Shown: positions 25,792 to 34,710, counted from the stretch's first letter. The stretch: DNA of 64,000 nt from Acidimicrobiia bacterium (GCA_016871175.1 VFZL01000010.1:58785-122784), one strand, 5' to 3'. Translations and numbers: made by a program. The notes: generated by a model from the sequence alone, not told the origin.

Positions 25792-26631
25792 ATGGCAGAT
25801 GCGACTCCGGCAGTGGAACGGCGTACACAGCCGCGCCTGACGAGCGATCGCTGGCAGACAGCCATCACCTCCATTCAACAGAATGCCATCCTCATCCGCG
25901 GCTACGCCGTGGACGAGATGATGGGTCGGCTCTCGTTCGCCGACGCGGTGTACCTCCTCCTCATGGGCGAGTTACCAACGCCTGCGATCGGCCGAATGCT
26001 GAACGCCGTGCTCATCTCGACCATCGATCATGGCGTCACGCCGCCATCGACGCTCGCGGCGCGCAACGTGGCGACAACGGGGGCGCCGCTGAAGGACAGT
26101 GTTGGGGCTGGCGTGCTCGCCTTCGGCCCGCACCACGGCGGCGACATCGAGTCATGTATGCGGTTTCTCGACCGTGCGGTGGCGTTGGTTCGAGCCGGGC
26201 ACGCCCCGCCTGCGGCCGCCGAACAGATCGTTCTGGAATGTCTGTCGCTCGGACAAGTGCCTCCCGGATTCGGGCACCGGTTTCATACGCGCGACCCGCG
26301 CGCGTCGCGACTCTTCCAACTCGCGTTGGAGCTCGACCTCGAAGGCGAGCACGTGCGCATGATCCGCGCTGTCGAGCGAGAGCTGTCATTGCGACAGGCT
26401 GATATCGGCATCGTCCCGGTCAACGTGGACGGCGCGATCGCCGCGATCTGCGCCGACCTGGGCTTCGCCGAGGATCTCGGGAACGCCATCTTTCTGATCT
26501 CGCGGCTGCCGGGCCTGATCGCACACGCGCACGAGGAGCGGACGCGGCAGCAGCCCATGCGTCAGATCGACGTCACCAAACACGTCTACGACGGCGCCCG
26601 TGAGCGCCGCGTGCCGGATACGCGGCGCTAG
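25792..26631 (+). CDS. Citrate synthase-like protein (citryl-CoA lyase type)
   Basis: A 279-residue short member of the citrate synthase superfamily, about 100 residues smaller than true citrate synthase and close to stand-alone citryl-CoA lyases. Visible blocks are LIRGYAVDEMMGRLSFADAV near residue 35, the His region GPHHGGDIES near 112, and PVNVDGAIAAICADLGF and ISRLPGLIAHAHEE near the C-terminus. The His-His-Asp triad of citrate synthase seems only partly kept (HH in GPHHGG, H in PGFGHR, D in VNVDGA). The ATG directly follows a ten-G run. It is read in the same direction as upp and may share its transcript. The reaction is not certain. Confidence 0.7.
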   Translation: MADATPAVERRTQPRLTSDRWQTAITSIQQNAILIRGYAVDEMMGRLSFADAVYLLLMGELPTPAIGRMLNAVLISTIDHGVTPPSTLAARNVATTGAPLKDSVGAGVLAFGPHHGGDIESCMRFLDRAVALVRAGHAPPAAAEQIVLECLSLGQVPPGFGHRFHTRDPRASRLFQLALELDLEGEHVRMIRAVERELSLRQADIGIVPVNVDGAIAAICADLGFAEDLGNAIFLISRLPGLIAHAHEERTRQQPMRQIDVTKHVYDGARERRVPDTRR

Positions 26632-26670
26632 TGGCCTGTCCGCGTGCTGCCCGTGACGCGGCCCGTTTCT

Positions 26671-27606
26671 CTACTTCTTCGTTTCGTTCCAGATTGCCTC
26701 GGCGTTGGCCTTGACACTCGCTGGGGCGGCAACGAACCCGGTGAACTGCGACGGAACGGTATAGCCCTTGACGAACACGTCAACCGGCGTGCCCTTCCGT
26801 CTTGCGTCCTGCGCGGACGTCAAGAAGGACCGGTAGAAATCCGTGTACGTCTTGAAGTCGTTCCATGTGACAGGCGTGGGCGTGTGACCACCGACGACCA
26901 TGTCCACGTTCTTGATCGTCGAGACGGCACCCTGCAGCGTCGCATTGAACTCGACGGCGCTGCCACCGCTATTCGCGACATCGACGAACGGCATCTGCGA
27001 CCGCGGGAACATGTCGCCGGCGTGCATGGCGCGAACCGCCGGGAACACGACGAACGAGTCCCCGTTCGTGTGACCGCGACCGAAGTGGTACAGGTCGATC
27101 TGATCCTTCCCACTGAAGAGCGTGAGGCGATCCTTGTAGGTCTTCTTCGGCAGGTACTTGGCGTTGTCGCCCTTGAACGCGCCGCAATTGGTGACCGGCT
27201 CGCAGGTGGCGCGCGCCATGTTTGCGCGCGTCCCCTCGTGCGCGACGAACTCAATGGTCGCCGGGAGCTCGTTGTTACTGCCCGAGTGATCGAAATGCGT
27301 ATGCGTGTTGATGACCGTCGTAATCGGCTTGTCCGTGACGGATCGAATCTTGGCGAGCAGGCTCTGGCCCGCCCCCGGCAACATGGTGTCGACGAGGACG
27401 ACCCCGTTGGCTGTGACGAAGACCAGGGAGTTGCCGCCAGTCCACGTCGTCCGATCGTTCGTGTCGCCGCCGGAAATCATGTAGAGGTTGTCGCGCAGCT
27501 TCTGAATGTCCCGAACAGGCGGTAGCGACTGTTTCTGCTGCGCAGCGACAGCGAGACACCCGGCTCCAACGACAATCAGCACCACCGCCAGCACAGTCCG
27601 CCTCAT
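26671..27606 (-). CDS. Exported MBL-fold metallo-hydrolase
   Basis: A 311-residue beta-lactamase-fold hydrolase with an N-terminal signal peptide (VVLIVVGAGCLAVAAQ). The dinuclear zinc site shows as NTHTHFDHSGSNNELP near residue 100, and the remaining ligands are in HFGRGHTNGDSFV, AMHAGDMFP and VVGGHTPT. The substrate is unknown; similar exported MBL proteins are numerous in acidobacteria. It ends just after the citrate-synthase-like gene on the other strand and is not in an obvious operon. Confidence 0.85.
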   Translation of the reverse strand: MRRTVLAVVLIVVGAGCLAVAAQQKQSLPPVRDIQKLRDNLYMISGGDTNDRTTWTGGNSLVFVTANGVVLVDTMLPGAGQSLLAKIRSVTDKPITTVINTHTHFDHSGSNNELPATIEFVAHEGTRANMARATCEPVTNCGAFKGDNAKYLPKKTYKDRLTLFSGKDQIDLYHFGRGHTNGDSFVVFPAVRAMHAGDMFPRSQMPFVDVANSGGSAVEFNATLQGAVSTIKNVDMVVGGHTPTPVTWNDFKTYTDFYRSFLTSAQDARRKGTPVDVFVKGYTVPSQFTGFVAAPASVKANAEAIWNETKK

Positions 27607-27693
27607 CGCACACCTCGCTTCGTTTAGGCCAGCCTTACGTCAGTCAGTCGTCCGTCCTGTGCGCCAAGAGTGTGCTACAAAGCGACCGCCAAC

Positions 27694-28737
27694 TCAAGGT
27701 GTCTGCAGCTTCCAATACCCGGACAGCGCGGCCTTGGTCTTCGTCACACCGGCGTGACCGCGGTTGGGAACGACGCCCTCGGAGTTGGGCCACCGGACGA
27801 CCGGTCGCTGGTCCGGCCCCATCACCGATACGACGGCCCGCAGCGAGTCAGCCAGCGCCCGCAGATCGTATCCTCCTTCGGTGACGGCCACGAGGCGACC
27901 GCCGCAGCACTCGTCCGCGACGGCTCGCAGGTCGTGGGTCATCGCGGCGAACGCCGGAGTCGTGAGTCGCATGCCGGCGAGCGGATCGCGTTCATGGGCA
28001 TCGAACCCGGCTGAGATGAGCACCAGTCCTGGCGTGAACTCGCGCAGCACCGGCAGAATCACTTCCGCGAACGCCACCCGGAAGTCTTCGTTCTGCGAAC
28101 CGACCTCCAGCGGTACGTTCACCGTGAACCCACGCCCATCGCCGGCACCGATCTCCTTCGCGTCGCCCGTGCCCGGGTAGAACGGATGCTGGTGCGTCGA
28201 GATATACAGCACCGACGGATCCTCGTCGAACATGTGCTGCGTGCCGTTGCCATGGTGAACATCGTAGTCGACCACTGCCACTCGGGGCACGCCGAGCGCG
28301 CGGGCGTGCGCGGCTGCCACGGCGACGTTGTTGTAGAAGCAGAACCCCATCGCCTTGCTCCGCTCCGCGTGGTGCCCGGGTGGTCGCACGAGCGCCAGCG
28401 CACGAACGTGAGGTCCGCTCAGCACGCGCTCGACCGCGTCGACAGCCGCGCCGGCCGCCAGGTGCGCGATCTCGTACGTCTCAGGACTGGTGAACGTGTC
28501 CGGGTCGAGCTGCACCGACGACCCAGCCGTTTCAGCGATCCGCCGCAAATAGTCCCCGTCGTGCACGCGTCTTAACTGCTCGGCCGTCGCCGCGCGCGGC
28601 GCAACGACCTCCCCGCCGCCGTCACGCCACTCCCCCACGATCACATCCATGACTTCGGCGCGCTCGGGCCGCTCGGGGTGTCCCGGGGGAGGTTGGTGTT
28701 CAGCTAGCTGCGCGCTGTGAATGAGGATGAGGGACAT
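27694..28737 (-). CDS. Histone deacetylase-family protein (acetoin utilisation/AcuC type)
   Basis: A 347-residue arginase-fold deacetylase. Catalytic features are RPPGHHAER near residue 120, DYDVHHGNGTQHMF near 160, and HQHPFYPGTG and ISAGFDAHERDPLAG near 245. EGGYDL near 290 is the usual family signature. Bacterial members remove acetyl groups from polyamines or small molecules and some act on acetyl-lysine, so the substrate is open. It is divergent to the coiled-coil outer-membrane protein, with 121 bp between the two starts. Confidence 0.88.
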   Translation of the reverse strand: MSLILIHSAQLAEHQPPPGHPERPERAEVMDVIVGEWRDGGGEVVAPRAATAEQLRRVHDGDYLRRIAETAGSSVQLDPDTFTSPETYEIAHLAAGAAVDAVERVLSGPHVRALALVRPPGHHAERSKAMGFCFYNNVAVAAAHARALGVPRVAVVDYDVHHGNGTQHMFDEDPSVLYISTHQHPFYPGTGDAKEIGAGDGRGFTVNVPLEVGSQNEDFRVAFAEVILPVLREFTPGLVLISAGFDAHERDPLAGMRLTTPAFAAMTHDLRAVADECCGGRLVAVTEGGYDLRALADSLRAVVSVMGPDQRPVVRWPNSEGVVPNRGHAGVTKTKAALSGYWKLQTP

Positions 28738-28782
28738 GTCTCAATTCTGCACTCAAAAGCTGGCCTAACTCACACCTCAGCC

Positions 28783-28788
28783 TATAAT
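28783..28788 (+). promoter_or_regulatory. -10 element TATAAT for the coiled-coil outer-membrane protein gene
   Basis: Perfect TATAAT 70 bp upstream of the ATG at 28859, which has GAGGAG in front of it. I see no good -35 hexamer. Confidence 0.5.
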
Positions 28789-28858
28789 AGGGACGCGTAT
28801 GGCTCGTTGTGCACCTTATGGCAACGGGAGCGATTCACATCGTCGAGGAGTCTACAGA

Positions 28859-30088
28859 ATGCAGACGTCGTCGGTCAGGCGCTTACTGTGTGTGTCGTTT
28901 GCTGTTCTCGTAGGAGGAGCCGCCCCCGCGTTCGCCCAGGAGTTCAAAACCGCTACGCGGCTTGGCGGCCCAACTCGTTTCTACACCGCCGTTCGTACGC
29001 GCGCCGCGTTACAGCGCATGATGAAGAACAATCGCGCGTCACAGGGTATCTCAACGGTCCTCCAGACGACCAACTTGAGCTCGCTCGATAGCCAGATCAA
29101 ACAGATTCTGACCGATGCCGATCCCTCCCGGCTGACAGAGGTGGACGTGGCGGTCGGGACGACCATGCAGTGGATGGCGTTGCGGCGGAACGGCCGGGCT
29201 GATGTCGTGCGCAGCATTCGCTGGGGTGGCCGGCGGCCGTTCAGGGCGTATCAGTTCACGATCGACGACATGAACCGTTACTACACGTTCGTTGTCGCCC
29301 AGGACTGCGGCAACCTGGCCTTGTTGAGCGACGAACCGAGCCGGGAGCGGGCGCGCCAGGACGCCGAGCGCGCAGCGCGAGAAGCGGCGGCGCGTGCCGA
29401 ACGCGAGCGCGCAGAAGCGGCGGCGCGAGCCGCCAAGGAGAAGGCGGACGCCGAGGCGGCGGCGCGGGCCGCCAAGGAAAAGGCGGACGCCGAGGCCAAG
29501 GAGAAGGCGCGCCTCGCAGCCGAGCAGGCCGAACGTGAGCGACAGGCTGCCGAGGCGGCGCGGGTCGCGGCCGAAGAGAAGGCTCGGGCCGATGCCCTCG
29601 CGGCCAAGCTCGCCAAAGAAAAGATCGACTGGTTCATCGCCCCGCTCGTCGGCAAGGAGCGGCGCTTCCGTGAGGGCGAGGCAATGGGCGCCGCCGCGGC
29701 CGCCGCCGCGGCCACGACCTTGTGCTCGCCGCTCATCGGCGCACGCGTTGGACCCGACATCCGGATGACGCCCAACGCCCGGTTCGCTCCGGCCGTCGGT
29801 GTGGCGTTCAACACGCGGGACGGTGACAACTCGAGCCTGTTCGCGGACGCGGAGATTCGTCGCGAACTTGCGAAGGGCTTCATCGGTGCGGGCGTCGGCG
29901 TGTGGGACTTCAACCACAGCGACTGGATCACGCCGAATGTGCTCGTCGACTTCGGTGTCCTGCTCAAGGAGTACGCGAACACCAACAAGCTGTACTTCAC
30001 GGGTGAGGGTCGTCTGTTCCCGGGTCGCGACAACGGCCTGGCGAACAACTACCAGTTCTGGGGCGGCGTCCGGTATATCTTCCGGTAA
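28859..30088 (+). CDS. Secreted coiled-coil protein with C-terminal outer-membrane beta-barrel
   Basis: A 409-residue protein of unknown family. The signal peptide ends at PAFAQ (about residue 25). Residues about 28-160 are a globular region ending in YYTFVVAQDCGNLA. Residues about 165-265 form a long charged coiled coil of AxxKEKADAE-type units, including two tandem 13-residue copies. A short Ala-run follows, then amphipathic beta-strands (RFAPAVGVAFNT, GFIGAGVGVWDF, NYQFWGGVRYIFR) that look like a small barrel. The ATG at 28859 has GAGGAG upstream, a perfect TATAAT precedes it and a strong terminator follows. A peptidoglycan- or stalk-related anchoring role is plausible but speculative. Confidence 0.75.
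   Translation: MQTSSVRRLLCVSFAVLVGGAAPAFAQEFKTATRLGGPTRFYTAVRTRAALQRMMKNNRASQGISTVLQTTNLSSLDSQIKQILTDADPSRLTEVDVAVGTTMQWMALRRNGRADVVRSIRWGGRRPFRAYQFTIDDMNRYYTFVVAQDCGNLALLSDEPSRERARQDAERAAREAAARAERERAEAAARAAKEKADAEAAARAAKEKADAEAKEKARLAAEQAERERQAAEAARVAAEEKARADALAAKLAKEKIDWFIAPLVGKERRFREGEAMGAAAAAAAATTLCSPLIGARVGPDIRMTPNARFAPAVGVAFNTRDGDNSSLFADAEIRRELAKGFIGAGVGVWDFNHSDWITPNVLVDFGVLLKEYANTNKLYFTGEGRLFPGRDNGLANNYQFWGGVRYIFR
29415..29492 (+). repeat. Two tandem 39-bp units in the coiled-coil gene
   Basis: Two adjacent 39-bp copies (29415-29453 and 29454-29492) differ at two bases and encode the 13-residue unit AAARAAKEKADAE twice. A partial third copy (AKEKA) follows. This is a source of coiled-coil length variation. 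Confidence 0.8.
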
Positions 30089-30112
30089 GCCGCGCACGCT
30101 CGACGACAACAG

Positions 30113-30145
30113 GCCGGCTGCGATTGACCTCGTAGCCGGCTTTTT
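30113..30145 (+). terminator. Rho-independent terminator after the coiled-coil protein gene
   Basis: GCCGGCT at 30113-30119 and AGCCGGC at 30134-30140 form a perfect 7-bp stem, followed directly by five T. It sits 24 bp after the stop at 30088. Confidence 0.85.
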
Positions 30146-30225
30146 GCTGCGCGCCACGGTGACTGCGTGCTCACCCCGGCCGGCGGGATCACCCGACGCG
30201 CCGTGCGTGAACCTGCCGTAGACAC

Positions 30226-30918
30226 CTACCGGCCTACCCGCGCGATGAGGGCAAGCGCGCGGGGCTCGAGTGCGTGCAGCGCACGCTCGAGTCGCACGCG
30301 CGCCGCTTCGATGGCCCGTTCGTCAGCGTCTGGGGACACCAAGAACGGCTCACCGACGACCAACGCCACCGTCGCGAACGGCTTCGGAATCTGGGTTCGA
30401 TCCCAACTCTTGAGCGTCCAGTGCCGGTCGGCCTCGAGATGGAACGGTAGCACGAGGTTCCCGGTCGCTTTCGACAACCACACCGCCCCCGACTGCGCGA
30501 CACGTGCCGGCCCACGGGGGCCGTCCACGGTAAACCCGGCCGGCTTGCCTTCCGCCATATCGCGTTTCAACTGGAGGAGAGCCTTGATTCCCCCGCGAGA
30601 CGTCGATCCGCGCGCGGTGCCATACCCGAAGCGCTCGATGATCCCGGCAATCCACTCACCGTCGAAGTTCTCACTCGTGATCACGACGATGCCACGGCGA
30701 CGGAAGTAGTAGGTGGCGGGAAGAATGCGACCGTGCCAGAAGGCCATGATCGGCCGATGGCCATTGGCAAACGTGGCTTCGAAGTGCTCGAGCCCCTCGG
30801 TCTTCCACCGCAACGTGGCGCCGAGGCATGCGACGAGCCGGTAGCCGACCGCGGCTATCACGCGCGCCTGAAGGCGCTTCAACGCGGAGTCGTGCCATGT
30901 CGCCTCACGCTGCGTCAC
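30226..30918 (-). CDS. DUF374 lysophospholipid acyltransferase-family protein
   Basis: A 230-residue membrane-associated acyltransferase of the DUF374 group, related to LpxL and PlsC. MAFWHGRILPATYYF near residue 60 holds the catalytic His, and ENFDGE, GTARGSTSRGGIKALLQLK and FTVDGPRGPARVAQ are the other family blocks. DUF374 proteins are thought to acylate lipid A-like or lysophospholipid acceptors. It is the last gene of the run that starts with yceD, or follows it closely: the ATG at 30918 lies 34 bp after the Fe-S protein stop. Confidence 0.85.
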   Translation of the reverse strand: MTQREATWHDSALKRLQARVIAAVGYRLVACLGATLRWKTEGLEHFEATFANGHRPIMAFWHGRILPATYYFRRRGIVVITSENFDGEWIAGIIERFGYGTARGSTSRGGIKALLQLKRDMAEGKPAGFTVDGPRGPARVAQSGAVWLSKATGNLVLPFHLEADRHWTLKSWDRTQIPKPFATVALVVGEPFLVSPDADERAIEAARVRLERALHALEPRALALIARVGR

Positions 30919-30951
30919 GGTACGTATGCATGCCCACCCAGCACACCCGCC

Positions 30952-32796
30952 TTATCCGACTTTAGAGAGACGGCCGTTCGCGAACGTCATGAGGTCGACG
31001 AACTGGATCTCGCCAGCGCCGCCGACGGCCGCTGCGCTCGACTGAGCGCCTTTCAGCATGATCGTACAGAACGGACAGGCGGTGACAATGGTCCCGGCGC
31101 CCGTCTCCTGTAGTTGTCTGAATCGCACATCGCTGATCCGCGAGCCTGGCTCCTCGTCCTTGTCCGCGAACAGGAGCCCGCCTCCGGCACCGCAGCAGTA
31201 CGGGTTGTCCCGGTTCCGCGTGGGTTCCGTCACCTCGGCGCCAAACCGCGTGAGCAGCGCCCTCGGCTCGTCGAACGTTCCCGCATAGCGGCCCAGATAA
31301 CACGGGTCGTGATACGTCACCCTCTCGCGTGGGTTGCCCGCGACAGACTGATCGCCCCGCGTCAGCGCCTCCACGAACGCGGCGCTGTGCACAATCTCGA
31401 CCTCGTAACCGAATTTGCGGTAGTCGTTTCCGATGGTCTTCACGCAGTGCGGACACGAGGCAACGATGGTCTTCGGTCCCGCGGCTCGGAGGTCTTCGAT
31501 GTTCTGGTGGGCAAGTTCCTGAAACAGGTACTCATTGCCCGTCCGCTTCGCCGAGTCACCGGTGCATCGCTCCTTGGCGAGAACGCCGAACTTCACGCCC
31601 CTTCCGCGGAGGATGTCGAACAGCGCGCGCAGAGATCTTTGGAAATCTGCCTCGAACGCACCCGCACAACCGAGCCACACGAGCACGTCGTGCACGCGCG
31701 GATCGAACGTTTCGAGCCCTGACGCGTGCACGAACTTCTGGCGCTGATCGGAGCCGAGCCCCCAGATGTTGCCGCGTCTCTCCAAGTGGTTGTAGACGCC
31801 GCCCAGGTAATCCGGCGCCTCGCCGTTCGAGACCAATCCACGCCGCGCGCCAATGATGAGCGGCAGATGTTCGATGCCCACGGGGCACTGGTTCTCGCAC
31901 GCGCCGCATGTCGTACACTGCCACAACACCTCGTCTGAGTAGAGGTCCACTAGCTTCGTGTCGGGTTTTCGCGCGAGCAGGGCGTCCTGTGTCTGCAGGA
32001 TGAGCGTCTTGGGATTCAGTGCCTTTCCCGCGCCCCACGCAGGGCAGTTCACTTGGCAACGCCCGCACTCGACACACGTGAACGCATCGAGCACGGTCTT
32101 GCTTCCGAGGTCCTTCACGGCTTCGAGGCCCACTTGCTCCTTCTCGAAATCCAGGTTCGGGACGTTGCCGAGCTCGGGTGACTTCAGAAAGACAGTGACC
32201 GGAGACAGCACCAGGTGAAAGTGTTTCGACGCCGGAATGAGGGCGAGAAACGCGAGGATGACGAGCGCATGCACCCACCAGTTCACCTGGCCTGCCAGAC
32301 TTGCCTCGTCGAGTCGCCAGGCGAGGAGGAACGTGATCATCAGCGTGGCGATAAAGCCTGCGATGACGAGCGATTCGATCGACACGGTCTGCCCGAGACC
32401 AACCGGTCGGATGACGGCACGGCGCAGCGCGAGACCGACGATGCCCACCAGCACGCCGATGGCGAAGGGGGTGAGCAGGATCCGGTACGCGGCAAACCAG
32501 CGGGTGTGCGTGAGGTCGACGATCCCCAGGCCCTTCAGGTACTCAACCGTCGTGTAGAGCCCGAACGCGACGAAACCCCAGAAGACGAGTGCATGCGCGA
32601 GTCCGGGCAGGGGACGCTCGCGCAAGGTCTGCCGTTGACCGAGCACGTCGGCAAGGAAACGGTAGGTGCGGGCACCGAGGTCAGCGGTCGAGAACGTATT
32701 GGGTGCATCGGCGATCAACCGCAGACGCGTAGCGACCTGCGCCGTGAACGCGCCGAGAAAGAGGAGGACGAGCAGCCACAGCAGCAGCGTGGACAG
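30952..32796 (-). CDS. Membrane Fe-S oxidoreductase linked to ETF (probable ETF:menaquinone oxidoreductase)
   Basis: A heterodisulfide-reductase/GlpC-like protein of about 614 residues. The N-terminal third has about five transmembrane segments resembling a NarI-type cytochrome b subunit (VFWGFVAFGLYTTVEYL, HALVILAFLALIPASKHFHL). Two [4Fe-4S] motifs follow (CVECGRCQVNCPAWG and CTTCGACENQCPVG), then two CCG domains (HDPCYLGRYAG, NPYCCGAGGG, CPFC). The arrangement next to etfBA matches the membrane enzyme that passes electrons from acyl-CoA dehydrogenases via ETF to menaquinone. Start codons are a problem: a hydrophobic helix (LLLWLLVLLFLGAF) lies upstream of the TTG at 32718, and AGGAGG precedes only a CTG at 32796, so a non-canonical start is proposed. 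Confidence 0.8.
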   Translation of the reverse strand: MSTLLLWLLVLLFLGAFTAQVATRLRLIADAPNTFSTADLGARTYRFLADVLGQRQTLRERPLPGLAHALVFWGFVAFGLYTTVEYLKGLGIVDLTHTRWFAAYRILLTPFAIGVLVGIVGLALRRAVIRPVGLGQTVSIESLVIAGFIATLMITFLLAWRLDEASLAGQVNWWVHALVILAFLALIPASKHFHLVLSPVTVFLKSPELGNVPNLDFEKEQVGLEAVKDLGSKTVLDAFTCVECGRCQVNCPAWGAGKALNPKTLILQTQDALLARKPDTKLVDLYSDEVLWQCTTCGACENQCPVGIEHLPLIIGARRGLVSNGEAPDYLGGVYNHLERRGNIWGLGSDQRQKFVHASGLETFDPRVHDVLVWLGCAGAFEADFQRSLRALFDILRGRGVKFGVLAKERCTGDSAKRTGNEYLFQELAHQNIEDLRAAGPKTIVASCPHCVKTIGNDYRKFGYEVEIVHSAAFVEALTRGDQSVAGNPRERVTYHDPCYLGRYAGTFDEPRALLTRFGAEVTEPTRNRDNPYCCGAGGGLLFADKDEEPGSRISDVRFRQLQETGAGTIVTACPFCTIMLKGAQSSAAAVGGAGEIQFVDLMTFANGRLSKVG

Positions 32797-32807
32797 TGGG
32801 ACCTCCT

Positions 32808-33782
32808 CTACTCGTTCAAGGCCTTCACCAGCGCAGGCACCACCTCGAACAGATCGCCGACGATGCCGTAGTCCGCAACCTCGAAGATGGGGGCGTCCGG
32901 GTCCTTGTTGATGGCGACGATGACGTTCGACCCTTTCATGCCGACGAGATGCTGAATGGCACCCGAGATGCCGAGCGCGACGTAGAGCTTGGGCGCAACG
33001 GTCTGACCGGAGCTACCTACCTGCCGTTCCATCGGCAACCAGCCGGCATCACAGATGGGACGCGACGCCGCCAACTCCGCCTTGAGCGCGTCGGCCAGCG
33101 CCTGCGCGACACTCAGATGTTCCTGTCCCTTAATGCCGCGCCCCACCGAGACAATCCGTTCCGCCTGCGAGAGGTCGACGGCTTGCCGCGCTTCTTGATA
33201 GGGCTGGTCGGGCCGCTGGCGGACCGACGCCCCATCGAGCGTCGCGGCGACGGTCTTCACGGGAGCGGGGGATGAGCCACGCGCCGCGGCGTCCGGACGA
33301 TACGAGCCGATCTGAAACGTCACCAGATGGGGCGCCGGACCTTGCGGGCGCACGTCCGCGGTCAACTTGCCCTGGAACATCGGCCTCACGAACACCAGCG
33401 CACCATCGTCCGACGGCTTGGTGCCCGTCACGTCCGTGAGCAACGCACGATCGAGGCGTGCCGCCAGCTTGGGAACGAAGTCCCTCGTCTGATAGGTGTG
33501 CGGAAACAAGACCGAAGTGGGATTGAGCTGACCGATCAGCGATTGCAGGGCCGCCGTGAACCCGTCTGCGGTGTACGGCTCGAGCGAGGGGTGCTCAACA
33601 GCCACGACCTCGTGAACAGCCGCCGCCGCGAGCTGTGCAGCCGCGGTCGTCGCCCCGCCCGACCCGCCCAGCACGGCGACGACGATCGGGACCCCGCCGG
33701 GGATGTGCTGCGCGGCCGCGATGGTTTCCCACGACGCACGATTGAGCGTCCCGCCCCGCTGCTCCGCCACGACGAGAATCAT
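32808..33782 (-). CDS. etfA: Electron transfer flavoprotein alpha subunit
   Basis: A 324-residue FAD-binding subunit of ETF. The C-terminal FAD domain carries RIVSVGRGIKGQEHLSVAQ, VGSSGQTVAPKLYVALGISG and the VIVAINKDPDAPIFEVADYGIVGD signature. The N-terminal domain has the Rossmann-like repeat of the family. The ATG at 33782, rather than the GTG at 33788, gives a better spacing from GAGG. It is downstream of etfB and 11 bp upstream of the membrane Fe-S oxidoreductase, forming an electron-bifurcation-free ETF branch. Confidence 0.95.
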   Translation of the reverse strand: MILVVAEQRGGTLNRASWETIAAAQHIPGGVPIVVAVLGGSGGATTAAAQLAAAAVHEVVAVEHPSLEPYTADGFTAALQSLIGQLNPTSVLFPHTYQTRDFVPKLAARLDRALLTDVTGTKPSDDGALVFVRPMFQGKLTADVRPQGPAPHLVTFQIGSYRPDAAARGSSPAPVKTVAATLDGASVRQRPDQPYQEARQAVDLSQAERIVSVGRGIKGQEHLSVAQALADALKAELAASRPICDAGWLPMERQVGSSGQTVAPKLYVALGISGAIQHLVGMKGSNVIVAINKDPDAPIFEVADYGIVGDLFEVVPALVKALNE

Positions 33783-33871
33783 GAACACCTCATTTCAGTC
33801 GGGGGCTCCGCGCAGAACCCCGGCTCAGCCGCTGGCGAACCCGTGATCCTTCCAGCGGGCCGCATAGCCGT

Positions 33872-34633
33872 CTAGATGACCCTGGCCGTCTCACGGAGGC
33901 GCGTGACGAGCGTTTTGGCGGCCTCGGCCGGCGAGCCCGTGATGAGCTCGGTGCGCTTGACCTTTTGTGGCGCGTACAGTCTCACGATGTGCTGGCGCGC
34001 CGCCAAACCAGCCGGCATCGCCACCTTGCGGATTTCCTTCTTCTTCGCCGCCATGATCCCCTTGAGCGTCGCGTACCGGAGGTGATTGATGCCGCTTTGG
34101 ATCGTCAGCACCGCGGGGAGGGGCATGGCCACCCATTGGAACCAACCACCTTCCAGCTCGCGCTTGACGCGCACGGTCGACGACTCGATCTGCACCTCCA
34201 TGATGATCGTCGCGTGCGCGAAGCCCAGTCGTTCAGCCAGCACAACACCCGTCTGCGCGAACCCCTGATCATCAGACTGGAGGCCAGTCAGAACCAGGTC
34301 GAACCGTTCGTCACGGACCGCGGCGGCCAGCGCTCCGGCGATGACGAACGCGTCAGACGCCTCGACGCTCGCATGCTCCACGTGAATCGCGCGGTCGGCA
34401 CCGCGCGCGAGAGCTTCGCGTAGCACCTGCGCCACGCGTTCGGGTCCGACGGAGCAGGCGACAACGGATCCTCCGTGTTTCTCCTTCAGGCGCAGCGCCT
34501 CCTCGAGCGCGTACGCGTCGGGCTCGTTCGTCTCGAACGTGACATCTCGGTCGCGAATCCACGTGCCCCCGTCGTTGACGCGAGGTTGCCAGTCGCGTGT
34601 CGGAACCTGTTTGATGCAGACAGCGATGTTCAT
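33872..34633 (-). CDS. etfB: Electron transfer flavoprotein beta subunit
   Basis: A 253-residue AMP-binding subunit of ETF. MNIAVCIKQVPTRDW opens the protein, with NEPDAYALEEALRLKE near residue 38 and FDLVLTGLQSDDQGFAQTGVVLAE near 105. The FAD/AMP-loop block PLPAVLTIQSGINHLRYATLKGIM near 170 and the C-terminal helical arm complete the family picture. The ATG at 34633 removes an unlikely 23-residue N-terminal extension. It is the first of the ETF genes, following fabF in the same direction. Confidence 0.94.
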   Translation of the reverse strand: MNIAVCIKQVPTRDWQPRVNDGGTWIRDRDVTFETNEPDAYALEEALRLKEKHGGSVVACSVGPERVAQVLREALARGADRAIHVEHASVEASDAFVIAGALAAAVRDERFDLVLTGLQSDDQGFAQTGVVLAERLGFAHATIIMEVQIESSTVRVKRELEGGWFQWVAMPLPAVLTIQSGINHLRYATLKGIMAAKKKEIRKVAMPAGLAARQHIVRLYAPQKVKRTELITGSPAEAAKTLVTRLRETARVI

Positions 34634-34710
34634 GGGACGCGCTCGGTGAATAGGGCTCGGCAGCCGACCAGGCCAGCCAACGGGGGGGGCGACGTGCCCC
34701 ACTGAACAGC

